Shown one piece after another: positions 7,253 through 13,404 of a DNA stretch of 13,404 nt. Source of the stretch: CAYLNH01 sp964384625 (GTDB lineage Bacteria; Verrucomicrobiota; Lentisphaeria; JABSQK01); NCBI GenBank assembly GCA_964384625.1, contig CAYLNH010000203.1:1-13404 (forward strand), given 5' to 3'. How positions within the stretch are numbered: the first letter of the stretch is position 1; each line of letters opens with the position of its first letter. A model generated the notes under the pieces. That model saw only the letters and a list, made by a program, of their open reading frames with translations. It made no database searches and was not told the DNA's origin. Both the position numbers and the translations under genes were made by a program.

Positions 7253-8263
7253 TCAAGCCAGACAGTCATCTGCGCGAACCCAGTAAGAAAAGGCTTCGGG
7301 GTTGACTTGCAGCACCTTGTTCAGTTCCGAGAATGAACTCAGTGTCTTGCCTTTCAGTTCACCCATGTGATCAGGATTGAAACGCACCTGAGCAAGATCC
7401 GGTGTGGCATCCTTCTTGATTGCTGCCGCCAAAAATGCGGCTTTGCTTGCGGCAACGGCAGCTTCGTTGACGCGGAAATCTGTACCGATCAGGTGTCCCT
7501 GAAGTGTGGCAATCCCTGTGCGAAGAAGTTCGCACCGACGCTTGTCCAATTGCTTGTTGATCGCGAGTCCCGTTGCCAACCGTGCCGTTTCGATTGTGTT
7601 GTCCAGACATTCATCAATCGTCATGACTTTCTCGTTCTTACGATAGCCGATTTCTGCCCCCGCAATCAATCGGTAGACATCCCGAACAACATGCATGCTG
7701 TCGGCTGCATCAAACAATTCGCCAATATCAAACAGGTGCTTCAGGATCTTCTCGGTGTGGTCTTCGTTGTATGGCTGGCCGATTGTCTCCGGCGCAAAGG
7801 CTGTCAGTTTGTCGGCCAGCAGATTATCTACGGTCGGCACCCGAACACGAATTTCATGATCCGGTTGCAGAAAAGAGGTCTGGATGACCACATCCTTGAT
7901 GTCTGGATGGATGACATCTTCTTCGAGAACATCAAGGATGACGTACTGCTCCGGGCCATCGGAGTTGATGGAGTTGTAGTGGAAGTTCCAGTGGCGTCGC
8001 CGGGGCGGACGGTTGTGGCGGCGCTTGTCCTCTTCGTGCCCGGTGAACGGGGCAGTCGCACACCGTTGAAGAACCCGTTCAAGGTGATCAGAATGCTCTC
8101 GGGAAACGATATCGATGTCGATCGACAGCCGCTTTGGATTTGGCAAGCGGAGCAGAAGGCTTGTCCCGCCCTTAAATACGAAATTCAGCCCTTCCTGTTG
8201 GAGCCGTCCCAGCAACTCAAAGGCGTAGAGGCATTTCTCCGGGAAAGTATTGCCGGTCTGCAT
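7253..8263 (-). CDS. AbiEii-type nucleotidyltransferase (toxin of an abortive-infection / toxin-antitoxin system), N-terminus uncertain
   Basis: Predicted 336 residues from the first in-frame ATG. The nucleotidyltransferase core is clear: FVFKGGTSLLLRL (GG-T/S motif, 32-35) followed by RLSIDIDI (45-52) with metal-ligand candidates D49 and D51, then a family-type LLADKLTAFAP (148-157) and HLFDIGELFD (176-185). AbiEii/MenT proteins transfer nucleotides, in studied cases onto tRNA, and block growth; the partner is normally an AbiEi antitoxin, and none is visible nearby. No ribosome site precedes this ATG, and the frame stays open to 8320, encoding FHRDWI, which looks like the usual family start; but no ATG, GTG or TTG lies there (only CTG at 8314). 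A different frame upstream reads FDEHWIEAVS after AAGGA. So the start is non-canonical or the 5' end is damaged. Base composition is near 50% GC, clearly lower than its neighbours, which suggests transfer. Confidence 0.8.
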   Translation of the reverse strand: MQTGNTFPEKCLYAFELLGRLQQEGLNFVFKGGTSLLLRLPNPKRLSIDIDIVSREHSDHLERVLQRCATAPFTGHEEDKRRHNRPPRRRHWNFHYNSINSDGPEQYVILDVLEEDVIHPDIKDVVIQTSFLQPDHEIRVRVPTVDNLLADKLTAFAPETIGQPYNEDHTEKILKHLFDIGELFDAADSMHVVRDVYRLIAGAEIGYRKNEKVMTIDECLDNTIETARLATGLAINKQLDKRRCELLRTGIATLQGHLIGTDFRVNEAAVAASKAAFLAAAIKKDATPDLAQVRFNPDHMGELKGKTLSSFSELNKVLQVNPEAFSYWVRADDCLA

Positions 8264-8368
8264 CGCTTGGCTTGTGCCATTGATCCAATCCCGATGGAAA
8301 CAGCCTCTATCCAGTGTTCGTCAAAGATGAAATTCCTTTATAACAAACAGGTAATGAGAAATCCCGAG

Positions 8369-8385
8369 GGCCGCCGCTGGCGGCC
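8369..8385. other. GC-rich hairpin GGCCGCC/GGCGGCC
   Basis: A 7-bp perfect stem with a 3-base loop directly beside the large terminator. On the minus strand it would form in the leader of the AbiEii gene. Function unknown. Confidence 0.45.
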
Positions 8386-8386
8386 G

Positions 8387-8442
8387 AAAATGATCAACTA
8401 AAGGCACAAAAATCGAGTCCGTGCCGTTAGTTGATCGTTTTT
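8387..8442. terminator. Strong bidirectional intrinsic terminator
   Basis: Arms GATCAACTAA (8392-8401) and TTAGTTGATC (8427-8436) are perfectly complementary. One mismatch further in, GGCAC (8403-8407) pairs with GTGCC (8421-8425), leaving a 13-base loop. AAAA (8387-8390) precedes and GTTTTT (8437-8442) follows, so a T tract exists on both strands. This is the clearest terminator in the window. It separates the AbiEii island from the regulator unit, and on the minus strand it would stop any transcript entering the AbiEii gene from upstream. Confidence 0.8.
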
Positions 8443-8766
8443 GAGCCAAATATGTCTATCAGTTCGCGATGGCTTCGGCGGGCGTAGCGAGCCAGGGCGC
8501 CCATAGAAATCCTGCCGCTTGTCATTGCCCGCCACGCTGCAGCCTGGAAACCCGTGCGGGGCGGAAGAAGCCGGAGATGCGATGAGTTTGTCGTGGTCAG
8601 TTGCCACTGGATGCCTCCTGTGGAGTTCCTTTTCTCGAAAGTACGGTGGGCTCACTAATTGATGCGCTGCTACTTGTAAGTGAATGGCTTATATCGTTCC
8701 TGGGCGATTGGACAAAGGCTCTGAAATCTTGAAAATACACTTGATTTCGCTGTTTGCGCGACGATA

Positions 8767-8780
8767 TTGATATATATCAC
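8767..8780. promoter_or_regulatory. FNR/CRP-like palindrome upstream of the regulator gene
   Basis: TTGAT-ATAT-ATCAC matches the FNR half-site pattern TTGAT-N4-ATCAA at nine of ten positions and contains a perfect 12-base palindrome (8768-8779). It lies in an AT-rich stretch 46-59 bases before the ATG at 8826. It may instead be the operator through which the GntR-type protein controls itself. I found no good -35/-10 pair beside it. Confidence 0.4.
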
Positions 8781-8825
8781 CTTTAATAAAATTGTCAATG
8801 ATACATAGCGGTCAGGCCGGCAGCC

Positions 8826-9944
8826 ATGAATAATCCGAACCGGAGTACCCTGCATAACCAGATTCTCAGTGAGCTTCTGGACGAGATCCAGGACCTGCCG
8901 CTTGAGAGCAAACTGCCGTCGGACCGGCAGCTCGCCAAACGGTTCGGCGTGGCGCTGATGACGGTCAACCGCGTCATGAATGCGTTGGAGCGGGACGGCT
9001 ATGTCCGGCGGGTGCAGGGCAAGGGGACGATTCTGGCGGCGCGCGAGAAACAGGTCCACCGCGACAGTTCCTCCGATCAGGGCACGGTGATCGTCGCCGT
9101 TCCGGATTTCCACAGTTACGAGTATTGGGCCCGCTGCCATCTGGCAGAGGAGCTGTCGCTGAAGAACGGGTTAAAGGCGCGCGAGTACAAGCTGAACATC
9201 AGCGCCGGCTGCGACGGTCTGCTGGCGTTTGCCGAAGAGCAGGAGAACCTGCTGGGCATTCTGTTGGAGCCGCCGCCGGGGTCTCTGACCAAGCGTCTGG
9301 TGACGCGGCTGGACAAGCTGGAGGCGCCGGTGGTTGTTTTTCTGCCGTCGGACTGGCTGTCGTTTGCCGATCAGGTCTACTCAATCACCACGGACTGGCT
9401 GCAGTCGGGCTACCTTCGGACGAAGTGTCTCTTGGACCACGGCTGTGAATCGCCGGCGTACATCGCCAACGAACCGGGCGGCTACGACGGCGGCCTGGTG
9501 CGCAAAGGCATCCGCCAGGCGCTGCGCGAAGCCGGCTGCCGGCTGAAGGACCTGATCCGTCCCAAGGGTGAAACCAAGCCCTGGCAGGACGGCCGTGAAG
9601 TGGCGTTTCGCATGACGCAGGCGGCGTTGGATGCCGGCGCCGACGGCCTCATCTGCGACTCGATGGGCGGCGTTTTCGGCGCCTACCGCGCGATCCACGC
9701 GGCCCGTCTGCGGGTGCCGGACGACGTCCTGGTCATTGCCGGCAGCGAAGCCGGCGGTCTCGAGGCGCAGCTGGCACCGCCGGTCAGCACGGTCGGCAGC
9801 AGTTGCCGGCAGGAGATGGAAACGGCGTTCGACATCATCCTCGGCAACACCGTGCCGCAATCCCCGCAGCTCCTCAGCCCGGTGCGGCTGACGGAGCGGG
9901 AAAGCACGGGCGTGCCGATCGCCGCCACGGCGGGAACCGATTGA
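8826..9944 (+). CDS. GntR-type transcriptional regulator with LacI-like sugar-binding domain (AraR-like architecture)
   Basis: Predicted 372-residue DNA-binding regulator. Residues about 8-70 form a GntR winged helix: LPSDRQLAKRFGVALMTVNRVMNALERDGYVRRVQGKGT carries the recognition helix and the wing. From about 86 (GTVIVAVPDF) to the end lies a periplasmic-binding-protein-like domain as in LacI-family regulators: YLRTKCLLDHGCESPAYI, GIRQALREAG, ADGLICDSMGGVFGAYRAI, RVPDDVLVIAGSEAG and STVGSSC followed by a helix. This is the domain order of Bacillus AraR, where sugar binding releases DNA. The ribosome site is weak, but the winged helix begins so close to the Met that a later start is excluded. 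The secreted glycosidase gene starts 93 bases downstream on the same strand and is the likely target. The ligand is unknown. Confidence 0.9.
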   Translation: MNNPNRSTLHNQILSELLDEIQDLPLESKLPSDRQLAKRFGVALMTVNRVMNALERDGYVRRVQGKGTILAAREKQVHRDSSSDQGTVIVAVPDFHSYEYWARCHLAEELSLKNGLKAREYKLNISAGCDGLLAFAEEQENLLGILLEPPPGSLTKRLVTRLDKLEAPVVVFLPSDWLSFADQVYSITTDWLQSGYLRTKCLLDHGCESPAYIANEPGGYDGGLVRKGIRQALREAGCRLKDLIRPKGETKPWQDGREVAFRMTQAALDAGADGLICDSMGGVFGAYRAIHAARLRVPDDVLVIAGSEAGGLEAQLAPPVSTVGSSCRQEMETAFDIILGNTVPQSPQLLSPVRLTERESTGVPIAATAGTD

Positions 9945-10037
9945 TGAAGCTGTAACTGGAGGTCTGGTTCAACATCTCAGGTGCCAGGGGACAAGGCGCG
10001 ATCGGGAGAGTCACCCGGTTAACACGGAAGTTCCACC

Positions 10038-11390
10038 ATGACAAAACATCTTCTCATCCTGACGGCAGCGGTTTTGCTCACTGGCTGGGCAGCCGCTCAG
10101 ACAGCGGCCACCGAGCCTGTTGCGGCGACGGCGAAAGCCCTGCCGCAGGGACTGCCCGGCAGAACCTTGCCGGCGGCCATCGGCATGCAGACCAAGCCCG
10201 GTACCAGTACGGCAGAGGAGTTGACGAAGATCCGGGCCGCCGGCGCCGGATTTATCCGGCGCGGGTTCTACTGGCGCGAGGTCGAAAAGGAGAAAGGGAA
10301 ATACGACTTCACCACGTATGACGAGCTGTTGAAGAACACCGAGGCCCGCGGCCTGCGCGTCCTCGGCTGCCTGTTCAGCGGCAATCGCCTGTATGGCAAG
10401 GGCGCGGTGATGACCGAGCCCGGTCGGCAGGGCTTCGCGGCGTTTGCGGCGGCATTGGCGTCCCGCTACAAGGGGCGCGGCATCATCTGGGAAGTCTGGA
10501 ACGAACCGAACACCCGAACCTTCTGGCGCAAGAACGGCAAGCACAACTCGCCGCCGTTCGCGGCGGAATACACCGCCTTGGTGAAAGCAACTGCCGGCGC
10601 CATGCTCAAAGCCGATCCCGACTGCTTCATCGTGGCCGGCGCGGTATCCTGTCTCTGGGAACCGTCGTTCCGCTGGATCGATTCGTGTTTCTCGAAGGGG
10701 ATCCTGGAGTCGGGCATCAAAGGCTGGTCGCTGCATCCCTACGGCGTCAAACGCCCGGAGGACTTCTCCGCCGGCTACATGCGCGTCAACAAGATCCTGA
10801 AAAAGCACAAAGCCGATCATCTGCCGTTGATCAACAGTGAACGCGGGTTCGCCGTCAAGAAACGGCGCGAGGGCTGGTCCGGCGGCAGCGAGGAGAAAGC
10901 CGTGGAGTACCAGTCGTGGCATGTGGTGCGCCAGTATATGGTCGATCAGATGAACGGCATCCGCCTGACGATCTGGTACGAATGGGGTTCGAAGGACTTC
11001 GGCCTGCATCACAACGGTGCGAAGCGCCCGGGCCACACCGCCTTCCGCACCATGGTGACTCAGCTCAGCGGCTACACCTACAAGGAACGCCTGAAGGCCG
11101 ACGACAGGGAAGACTATCTCCTGCTGTTCACCAATGCCGACGGCAATCGCAAGCTGGTCGCGTGGACCGCACCGCCGCCCAAGGGCGCGCCGAATCTGGC
11201 CAAACCACATGACATCACGATTCCCGTCACCAACACCGAACCCGTGTCCATTGTCGACCTGATGGGCCGGGCAGGCACTGTTGCCGTAACCAACGGCAAG
11301 ATAACCATAAACCTCAAACCGGCAGTTCAGTATCTCGATCTCGGTATCGCGCCGGCGGCCGCTCCAGCAGCCGCTCCGGCCCAGCCCTGA
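10038..11390 (+). CDS. Secreted clan GH-A glycoside hydrolase (GH5/GH39-like)
   Basis: Predicted 450-residue protein. An N-terminal signal peptide (basic MTKH, hydrophobic core to about 16, then GWAAA before Gln21) points to export. The barrel spans about 45-350: GAGFIRRGFYWREVEKEKGKYDF is a typical strand-2 segment, WEVWNEPNTRTFW holds the acid/base candidate E156, SLHPYG (231-236) is a substrate-binding loop, and LPLINSERGF holds the nucleophile candidate E268, followed by IWYEWG. A beta-rich segment (about 358-436) and a Pro-Ala tail (438-450) end the protein. The start is supported by GGAAG seven bases upstream. The gene follows the GntR/LacI-type regulator and was probably acquired or kept with it. 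The exact family (GH5, GH39 or an unnamed relative) and substrate cannot be fixed here. Confidence 0.88.
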   Translation: MTKHLLILTAAVLLTGWAAAQTAATEPVAATAKALPQGLPGRTLPAAIGMQTKPGTSTAEELTKIRAAGAGFIRRGFYWREVEKEKGKYDFTTYDELLKNTEARGLRVLGCLFSGNRLYGKGAVMTEPGRQGFAAFAAALASRYKGRGIIWEVWNEPNTRTFWRKNGKHNSPPFAAEYTALVKATAGAMLKADPDCFIVAGAVSCLWEPSFRWIDSCFSKGILESGIKGWSLHPYGVKRPEDFSAGYMRVNKILKKHKADHLPLINSERGFAVKKRREGWSGGSEEKAVEYQSWHVVRQYMVDQMNGIRLTIWYEWGSKDFGLHHNGAKRPGHTAFRTMVTQLSGYTYKERLKADDREDYLLLFTNADGNRKLVAWTAPPPKGAPNLAKPHDITIPVTNTEPVSIVDLMGRAGTVAVTNGKITINLKPAVQYLDLGIAPAAAPAAAPAQP

Positions 11391-11392
11391 GC

Positions 11393-11420
11393 TTGAAAAA
11401 GCGGCCTCAGAGGCTATATT
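11393..11420 (+). promoter_or_regulatory. Sigma70 promoter for the prepilin pair, with a palindrome in its spacer
   Basis: TTGAAA (11393-11398), a 16-base spacer and TATATT (11415-11420), five of six consensus bases in each box. The spacer contains the 11-base palindrome GCCTC-A-GAGGC (11404-11414), which may be an operator or the remains of a terminator for the glycosidase gene ending at 11390. The expected leader is about 75 bases. Confidence 0.5.
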
Positions 11421-11500
11421 ACAGAGGCGATGTTGAACTGCATGGAGCTGGAAAACCACAACGGCGTTGTACTGCAGAAACGCCTTGAGAGGGTCAAGCC

Positions 11501-12289
11501 ATGCGCCATAAATTCTCCGGACACTTCACGTTGATTGAACTTCTGGTCGTGATCGCCATTATCGCGGTTCTCGCCGCAATGCTGTTGCCGGCGTTGACGC
11601 GGGCGCGGGAGAAAGCCAGGCAAGTTGTCTGCATGAACAATCAGAAGCAGGTGGGGCTGGCATTTGCACTCTACCAGGACGATTACAACGATCTCATTCC
11701 CGGCAGCGTCAGTCCGTGGGGCGGCAGTTCGGGGATCCAGTTCTACTGGTGGACGTTTGTGGACGGTTCGTCCCGCACGGGGACCGAAGCCGTGGACGAC
11801 GACTATCTGACCGGTGATAACCCATACGGCGCCAGCAGCGTTCTGCGATGCGTAAAAAACCGCATGACCGGCGCGTCGGACAGCGTTTACGGCGTTTATA
11901 AAGAACGGCGTCACAACTCCGAGGACGAGGTGGTCATGCGCGAGACGCCGACCGGCATGCCCAGCGGGTATTGGGCCCATTTCGAGCCGGCGCGAATGCC
12001 GAAGCCGGATGAGTTTATGCTGCTGGGCTGTTCGCTGAAACGCTACGAGCAGAAAGGCGTGTTCAAGTTCGCCGGCAGTTCGGTCAAGACCGGCTCTCCA
12101 ATCAACACCTGCCACGGGCTCTGGCTGGCTCATATGAACATGTGCAACGGTCTGTTGGCTGACAGCCATGTCGAGTCGATGCGGCCGGAACGGCTGTTGA
12201 CGCTGCGAAACCGCTATGTCTCCGACGGCGATACCGGCATCGGCGCCTGGAAGGAATTGGACGGCACTGAAGTGGACTTGATCCCATGA
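11501..12289 (+). CDS. Prepilin-type N-terminal cleavage/methylation protein with H-X9-D(S) end (pseudopilin-like)
   Basis: Predicted 262-residue type IV pilin-like or type II secretion pseudopilin-like protein. A short leader (MRHKFSGH) precedes FTLIELLVV and the hydrophobic helix (about 9-32), which anchors it in the membrane and would form a pilus core. The conserved Glu (E13) is at +5, but the residue before the expected cut is His8 rather than Gly. The globular part has CMNNQKQVGLAFALYQDDYND as in Planctomycete/Lentisphaerota families. Near the end the family H-X9-DG motif is present as H211-X9-D221, with Ser222 in place of Gly. GAGAGGG seven bases before the ATG and an upstream promoter fix the start. 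It overlaps the next, paralogous gene by four bases (ATGA). Role in adhesion, secretion or glycan contact is unknown. Confidence 0.9.
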   Translation: MRHKFSGHFTLIELLVVIAIIAVLAAMLLPALTRAREKARQVVCMNNQKQVGLAFALYQDDYNDLIPGSVSPWGGSSGIQFYWWTFVDGSSRTGTEAVDDDYLTGDNPYGASSVLRCVKNRMTGASDSVYGVYKERRHNSEDEVVMRETPTGMPSGYWAHFEPARMPKPDEFMLLGCSLKRYEQKGVFKFAGSSVKTGSPINTCHGLWLAHMNMCNGLLADSHVESMRPERLLTLRNRYVSDGDTGIGAWKELDGTEVDLIP

Positions 12290-13212
12290 ATATGCGAGAG
12301 ATTTTCATGCCGCTCGAACTGCCGGCCGGCAAGGCCGCGGTTCGCAGAACCAGGCGTTCAATTCGATTCACGCTTATCGAACTTGCGGGCCTGCCGGCCA
12401 AAGACCCGAAGGATCGACGGCAAGTGAGAGCAACGTTCACGTTGATCGAACTGTTGGTGGTGGTCGCCATCATCGCCATCCTGGCGGCGATGCTGCTCCC
12501 CGCTCTATCCCGGGCCCGAGCGAAAGCCAGGCAGGTAGTCTGCACCGGCCAGCAGAAACAGCTTGCCCTGGCCTTTGTGTTGTATGGGGATGACCATGAC
12601 GGCGTCCTCTTCGGCGCGGCGTCACCGAGCTACAGTTCAAGCGACCGGCATTTCTGGAAAGAGATGATCGACGGCAAGTGGGGAACCAACTACGTCAATG
12701 TCGAGAGAAACAGCCCGATCTACTACTGCAGCGAACAGAAGAAGCTGGGCGGCTACTACGGTGTCTACGGCTCATACAAGGAACAGGCCGGCGCGGCGGA
12801 CAACAAGTGGATGTTCGCTGATTTCAACGTGACCGATCCTGTTGCCGGCGGTACCGCGATGTGGCCCTACAATATTCCGCGGCAATGTCCGGACCCGGAA
12901 AACACCGGCTATCTCGGGTGTACGCGCGCGAAGTCGGGCAAGGGATACTGGTCATTCAACGGCCGGAGCAGCGGCGGGCCCGCGAACACGTATCAGCCTG
13001 CGGGCCTCTGGCTGGCGCATCTCGGCGGGCTGAATATGAACTTCGTCGACGGCCATGTGGAGTTCCTGAAACCAAAGGACCTCAACGTCCTGAGCAACCA
13101 GAGCAAATATCACATCACCGACGGCCAGGCCCCCGGACTCTATTGGTACGTCGTGCCGGACGGCAGCTACGGTCTCAACTTCCGCACCGGGGAAATCACG
13201 TATCCCAAGTAA
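12286..13212 (+). CDS. Second prepilin-type protein with H-X9-DG end and a duplicated FTLIEL motif
   Basis: Predicted 308 residues if translation begins at the ATG that overlaps the previous stop (ATGA coupling; a second in-frame ATG is at 12292). It is a paralog of the preceding protein: both share ARQVVC, an LAF-LY-DD segment, a YGVY segment and the LWLAH end. A complete H-X9-DG motif is at H245 to D255-G256. The odd part is the N-terminus: SIRFTLIELAG (F28) is followed 23 residues later by RATFTLIELLVVVAII (F51), and only the second leads into the membrane helix. A GTG at 12424, with GAAGGA ten bases upstream, would give the short leader V-R-A-T before the second motif, normal for the family. 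So either a 50-residue leader is made, or the true start is 12424 and the first motif is a remnant. Thr, not Gly, precedes the second motif. Confidence 0.88.
   Translation: MNMREIFMPLELPAGKAAVRRTRRSIRFTLIELAGLPAKDPKDRRQVRATFTLIELLVVVAIIAILAAMLLPALSRARAKARQVVCTGQQKQLALAFVLYGDDHDGVLFGAASPSYSSSDRHFWKEMIDGKWGTNYVNVERNSPIYYCSEQKKLGGYYGVYGSYKEQAGAADNKWMFADFNVTDPVAGGTAMWPYNIPRQCPDPENTGYLGCTRAKSGKGYWSFNGRSSGGPANTYQPAGLWLAHLGGLNMNFVDGHVEFLKPKDLNVLSNQSKYHITDGQAPGLYWYVVPDGSYGLNFRTGEITYPK
12319..12453 (+). repeat. Diverged tandem duplication of a prepilin gene start (~70-bp period)
   Basis: CTGCCGGCC occurs at 12319 and again at 12391 (72 apart), and the FTLIEL coding block at 12367-12384 and 12436-12453 (69 apart). 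The two blocks match at 15 of 18 bases and the three differences are synonymous. Protein units read LPAGK-RR-RFTLIEL and LPAKD-RR-TFTLIEL, consistent with an old in-frame duplication or recombination between prepilin genes. Confidence 0.6.
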
Positions 13213-13336
13213 GTCGGGACGACCTGCTCGGAGACACACCCGACAAACAGAGCTCTCGGAACCGCGACGCGGCGGAGCGGGGGCGCATGTCACTTCCGAG
13301 GTGTTTCCTGCCGACAATTGGCTCGATCCTGCGCCC

Positions 13337-13357
13337 CCAGGCGGTTTATCCGCCTGG
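13337..13357. terminator. Perfect 8-bp hairpin downstream of the prepilin pair
   Basis: CCAGGCGG / CCGCCTGG arms with a 5-base loop, 125 bases after the last stop. No T tract follows on the plus strand, so it could be a factor-assisted terminator or a dispersed palindromic element. Nothing else is seen in 13213-13404. Confidence 0.35.
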
Positions 13358-13404
13358 TGAAGAAGTTCATCAGTGGCTGCAAGCCCTCACCCCTCACCCT
13401 GCTT

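Larger units (their letters stand above)
8264..8825. other. 562-base gap without a confident gene
   Basis: It holds two hairpins (8369-8385, 8387-8442), GC-rich spacer DNA to about 8640 and an AT-rich control region (8720-8810) before the regulator gene. One minus-strand frame could start at a GTG (8607) six bases after GGAGG and end at 8398, but its last codons lie inside the strong terminator stem and its product matches nothing I know. No antitoxin-like gene is seen. Confidence 0.6.

Noticed and set aside
7367..8401. A 344-codon plus-strand frame opposite the AbiEii gene
   Set aside because: It lies antisense to a gene with clear nucleotidyltransferase motifs, is Cys-rich without any recognisable domain, and has no good ribosome site.
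8398..8607. Small minus-strand ORF with GGAGG before a GTG
   Set aside because: Its last codons form one arm of the strong terminator, and the product has biased, unfamiliar composition; kept only as a remark in the gap entry.
10011..11459. A 482-codon minus-strand frame opposite the secreted glycosidase
   Set aside because: The plus strand encodes a signal peptide and both catalytic glutamates; long antisense frames are expected from the GC bias at third codon positions.
13366..13404. CTCACCC repeats at the window end as a possible tandem array
   Set aside because: Only two short imperfect units are visible before the window ends.

Overview
The window is GC-rich bacterial DNA that best fits a Lentisphaerota / Victivallales-like organism, or a neighbour in the Planctomycetes-Verrucomicrobia group. 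The main clue is a tandem pair of proteins with the FTLIELLVV prepilin-type start and an H-X9-DG end, a type strongly amplified in those genomes. The carbohydrate-centred gene content (glycosidases without close named relatives, a ROK protein, a Gfo/Idh/MocA oxidoreductase, a GntR/LacI-type regulator) also fits. The taxonomic call is inference from gene content, not from a marker tree.

Layout. 2-1501 (+): the C-terminal part of glutaminyl-tRNA synthetase, cut by the window edge and extended by a Lys-rich linker and a Trbp111/MetG-type tRNA-binding domain. 1720-2184 (+): a small arrestin/Spo0M-like protein. 2295-3389 (-) and 3561-4493 (+): a divergent pair, a Gfo/Idh/MocA dehydrogenase and a ROK sugar kinase or repressor-like protein lacking the usual zinc cysteines, with a near-consensus sigma70 promoter between them. 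6911-4524 (-): two translationally coupled cytoplasmic genes, a hypothetical TIM-barrel glycosidase-like protein and a clan GH-A glycosidase. 7253-8263 (-): a lower-GC AbiEii-type nucleotidyltransferase toxin with no visible antitoxin gene and an uncertain N-terminus. 8264-8825: non-coding DNA with a strong bidirectional terminator and an FNR-like palindrome. 8826-11390 (+): a GntR-type regulator with a LacI-like sensor domain, followed by a secreted glycosidase. 11501-13212 (+): two overlapping prepilin-like genes behind their own promoter. The last ~190 bases hold only a hairpin.

How it may work together: the regulator and secreted glycosidase look like a sugar-responsive unit that attacks a glycan outside the cytoplasm. 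The two leaderless glycosidases, the ROK protein and the oxidoreductase could process imported oligosaccharides. No transporter is present, so the link between these units is inferred.

Most unusual points: the second prepilin gene carries two FTLIEL motifs in tandem, apparently from a ~70-bp duplication, with an alternative start just before the second copy; the GlnRS fusion; the orphan AbiEii; and the zinc-less ROK protein. I saw no CRISPR array, tRNA, rRNA or insertion sequence.
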